Below, piece by piece: positions 20,240 through 21,630 of a DNA stretch of 21,630 bases (within the stretch, counting starts at the first letter, position 1; every line of letters starts with the position of its first letter). Position numbers and translations under genes: made by a program. The DNA is from Bacteroidota bacterium (lineage in GTDB: Bacteria > Bacteroidota > Bacteroidia > Cytophagales > Cyclobacteriaceae). Location of the stretch: the NCBI GenBank assembly GCA_023412765.1, contig JAEZBX010000075.1:1-21630 (forward strand), in the 5' to 3' direction. A model generated the notes under the pieces. It saw only the letters and a program-made list of their open reading frames with translations. It was not told the DNA's origin and did no database searches.

Positions 20240-21428
20240 TAATTCACGCGGTCGAAGGCCGAGGCTATCAGATTCATCCTCCAACTCGAAGCAGGATAGA
20301 AAGTCAGCACCCAATCGTCGCTCTGAAAACCCACGTCCATGGAAAAGCGATCCAAAGACTCCTCGCAAAGGTGGTGTTCGGTCGGGCACAAAGAGCAAGT
20401 TCGGATCTTCAGAGGAAACTCCCCGCAAAGAACAAAGGCCTTCGAACGATCAACGTTCAAGATTTAAAGGAAATAGATCAGAAAGCCCCGGAAACTACGA
20501 CGATAAGAAGCGTGCAGCCCGTTATCCGAGGGAAGGCAAGCCGGCATTTAAGTCAAAAAGTGGCGGCCCTGCGTCTACCGGTTTGCGTCGCGAACGACCT
20601 TATAAAAAGTCCGATGACTCAGGGGATTCATTTTCAGCAAGCCCATTTAGCAAGAAGGCTAGTAAATTCAAAAAGGCATCCGACGATAAATCTCAGCCGG
20701 ATCTTAAAGTGCCTGCACAAACGGAAAAAATACGTCTGAACCGATTTATTGCTAACAGTGGTGTATGCTCACGTCGCGAAGCAGATGAATTGATTAAGAT
20801 GGGTTTGATCTCAGTCAACGGAAAAGTAATTACCGAGATGGGCTATAAGGTCAACCCTGGCGACGAGGTTCGGCATGAGGGCAAAGTGCTCCGTGCAGAA
20901 CGACCTGTTTACATCCTGCTGAATAAACCAAAAGGATTTCTCACAACTACCAGTGATCCGCAGGAACGCAATACCGTTATGCACCTTATTGGCAACAAAG
21001 TCAAAGAACGGGTGTACCCTGTAGGCCGACTCGATCGAAACACAACGGGGTTACTATTGCTTACCAATGATGGTGAACTTGCGGATAAGCTAATGCACCC
21101 ATCATACAATGTAAAAAAGATCTACAGGGTCGAACTTGATAAACCTCTCACCAAAGCTGATGCTCAACAAATCCTGGAGGGTGTTCAACTGGAAGAAGGT
21201 AAGGCAATTGTTGACGATCTCGCTATAATTTCAGACGACAAGCGTACCGTCGGACTTGAAATTCACATTGGATGGAACAGGGTGGTGCGCCGAATATTTG
21301 AAGCTCTTAACTACGAAGTTTTAAAATTGGATCGTTCTGTTTACGCCGGTCTTGATAAAAAAAATCTTAGCCGGGGGGACTGGAGATTTCTTTCAAGGGA
21401 GGAACTGGTTAGGTTGAAACATTTTTAG
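20226..21428 (+). CDS. rluB: 23S rRNA pseudouridine synthase, RluB/RsuA family, with long basic N-terminal tail
   Basis: A 400-residue protein. Residues 1-165 are disordered and rich in Ser, Arg, Lys, Pro and Asp (G-R-R-P-R-L-S-D, K-T-P-R-K-G-G, R-P-Y-K-K-S-D-D), typical of Bacteroidota RluB homologues and probably binding rRNA. An S4 domain follows (about 168-223: I-R-L-N-R-F-I-A-N-S-G-V-C-S-R-R-E-A-D). The RsuA-type catalytic domain starts at about 227 (V-Y-I-L-L-N-K-P-K-G) with the nucleophile Asp270 in G-R-L-D-R-N-T-T-G-L-L. H-P-S-Y-N-V-K-K-I-Y-R-V and the C-terminal R-R-I-F-E-A-L-N-Y-E-V-L-K-L-D-R complete the family pattern. The choice of RluB over RluE/RluF or RsuA rests on overall similarity. 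The stop codon is also the first bases of a heptamer repeat. Confidence 0.92.
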   Translation: MSSHNNSRGRRPRLSDSSSNSKQDRKSAPNRRSENPRPWKSDPKTPRKGGVRSGTKSKFGSSEETPRKEQRPSNDQRSRFKGNRSESPGNYDDKKRAARYPREGKPAFKSKSGGPASTGLRRERPYKKSDDSGDSFSASPFSKKASKFKKASDDKSQPDLKVPAQTEKIRLNRFIANSGVCSRREADELIKMGLISVNGKVITEMGYKVNPGDEVRHEGKVLRAERPVYILLNKPKGFLTTTSDPQERNTVMHLIGNKVKERVYPVGRLDRNTTGLLLLTNDGELADKLMHPSYNVKKIYRVELDKPLTKADAQQILEGVQLEEGKAIVDDLAIISDDKRTVGLEIHIGWNRVVRRIFEALNYEVLKLDRSVYAGLDKKNLSRGDWRFLSREELVRLKHF

Positions 21429-21468
21429 GTTTAAGGTTTAAGGTTTAAGGTTTGAGGTTTGAGGTTCG
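21427..21468. repeat. six tandem heptamers AGGTTTA/AGGTTTG
   Basis: Three AGGTTTA units (21427-21447), two AGGTTTG (21448-21461) and one AGGTTCG (21462-21468) run without interruption from the last two bases of the rluB stop codon. They are perfect in phase but degenerate at the last positions. Confidence 0.85.
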
Positions 21469-21561
21469 CTCGAGCTAAGATTACCAACCATCGTCGAGCG
21501 CAAATTCTTCTGACGCACAATCCACGATTAACTATTAATCCTACTTTCTCAAGTTGGACAA

Positions 21562-21601
21562 AGGGAATAAGGAATAAGGTGAGGTATAGGGTATAGGGTA
21601 T
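21562..21601. repeat. purine-rich heptamer array, related to the one at 9931
   Basis: Heptamers AGGGAAT, AAGGAAT, then AAGGTGA-like bases, GAGGTAT, AGGGTAT, AGGGTAT. The first 18 bases (21562-21579) are identical to 9937-9954. The remaining bases of 21429-21630 hold no ORF I can support; the region between the two arrays (21469-21561) shows nothing recognisable. Confidence 0.75.
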
Positions 21602-21630
21602 AAGGCGCATTGCTGCAATATTTGATCGAG

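Noticed and set aside
21427..21601. CRISPR array or telomere-like repeat
   Set aside because: Units are 7 bases with no spacers, so not CRISPR. AGGTTTA resembles plant telomeric TTTAGGG only loosely, and the arrays are short and sit in gene spacers.

Overview
The window looks like chromosomal DNA from a Bacteroidota bacterium, most likely of the Cytophagales/Cytophagia type. Four things point there. Promoters match the Bacteroidota -33/-7 consensus (TTTG or TTG, then TAnnTTTG) and true Shine-Dalgarno sites are scarce. TTG and GTG starts are common. Several protein types are typical of the phylum: lamin-tail secreted proteins with a FlgD/gliding-type C-terminus, a DksA-like protein whose zinc cysteines are replaced, a PcrB/GGGPS-family enzyme, and DUF3500 and YHS secreted proteins. 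The intergenic spacers carry short purine-rich heptamer repeats. This assignment is inference; there is no rRNA gene here to fix the taxonomy.

Layout. 1-281: the 3' end of a GIY-YIG nuclease gene followed within 8 bases by an orphan tRNA 3' end, probably the right edge of an integrated element. 282-1171 (minus): RidA, translationally coupled to a small membrane protein. 1297-4482 (plus): an operon-like run of a Na/Pi-cotransporter homologue, a holin-like membrane protein, a small membrane-associated protein and a GGGPS-family prenyltransferase. 4632-7871 (plus): an M1-family lipoprotein metallopeptidase and a glutaryl-CoA-dehydrogenase-like enzyme. 8131-8640 (minus) and 8721-9323 (plus): a divergent LEA-type-2 lipoprotein and a 2-oxoglutarate/Fe(II) oxygenase. 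9403-9873: a DinB-fold protein, followed by a spacer with inverted heptamer repeats. 10080-11093 (minus) and 11202-11660 (plus): divergent secreted DUF3500 and YHS-domain proteins. 11731-13924 (plus): a compact DinB-like / membrane-anchored ATP-grasp / LysE-exporter operon. 13931-14967 (minus): asd with a clear terminator. 15017-17623: a large secreted lamin-tail protein. 17632-18648 (minus): an isoaspartyl peptidase lipoprotein. 18784-21428 (plus): a lysine-rich-tail DksA-like protein, scpB and rluB. 21427-21630: heptamer repeats.

Most of the window is core metabolism and envelope biology, not an accessory island, and I see no defence system, prophage or transposase. The parts I would look at first are the ATP-grasp/LysE/DinB operon (possible synthesis plus export of an amino-acid conjugate), the dispersed heptamer repeats that recur 11.6 kb apart, the GIY-YIG/tRNA-fragment junction, and the GGGPS gene overlapped by membrane-protein genes.
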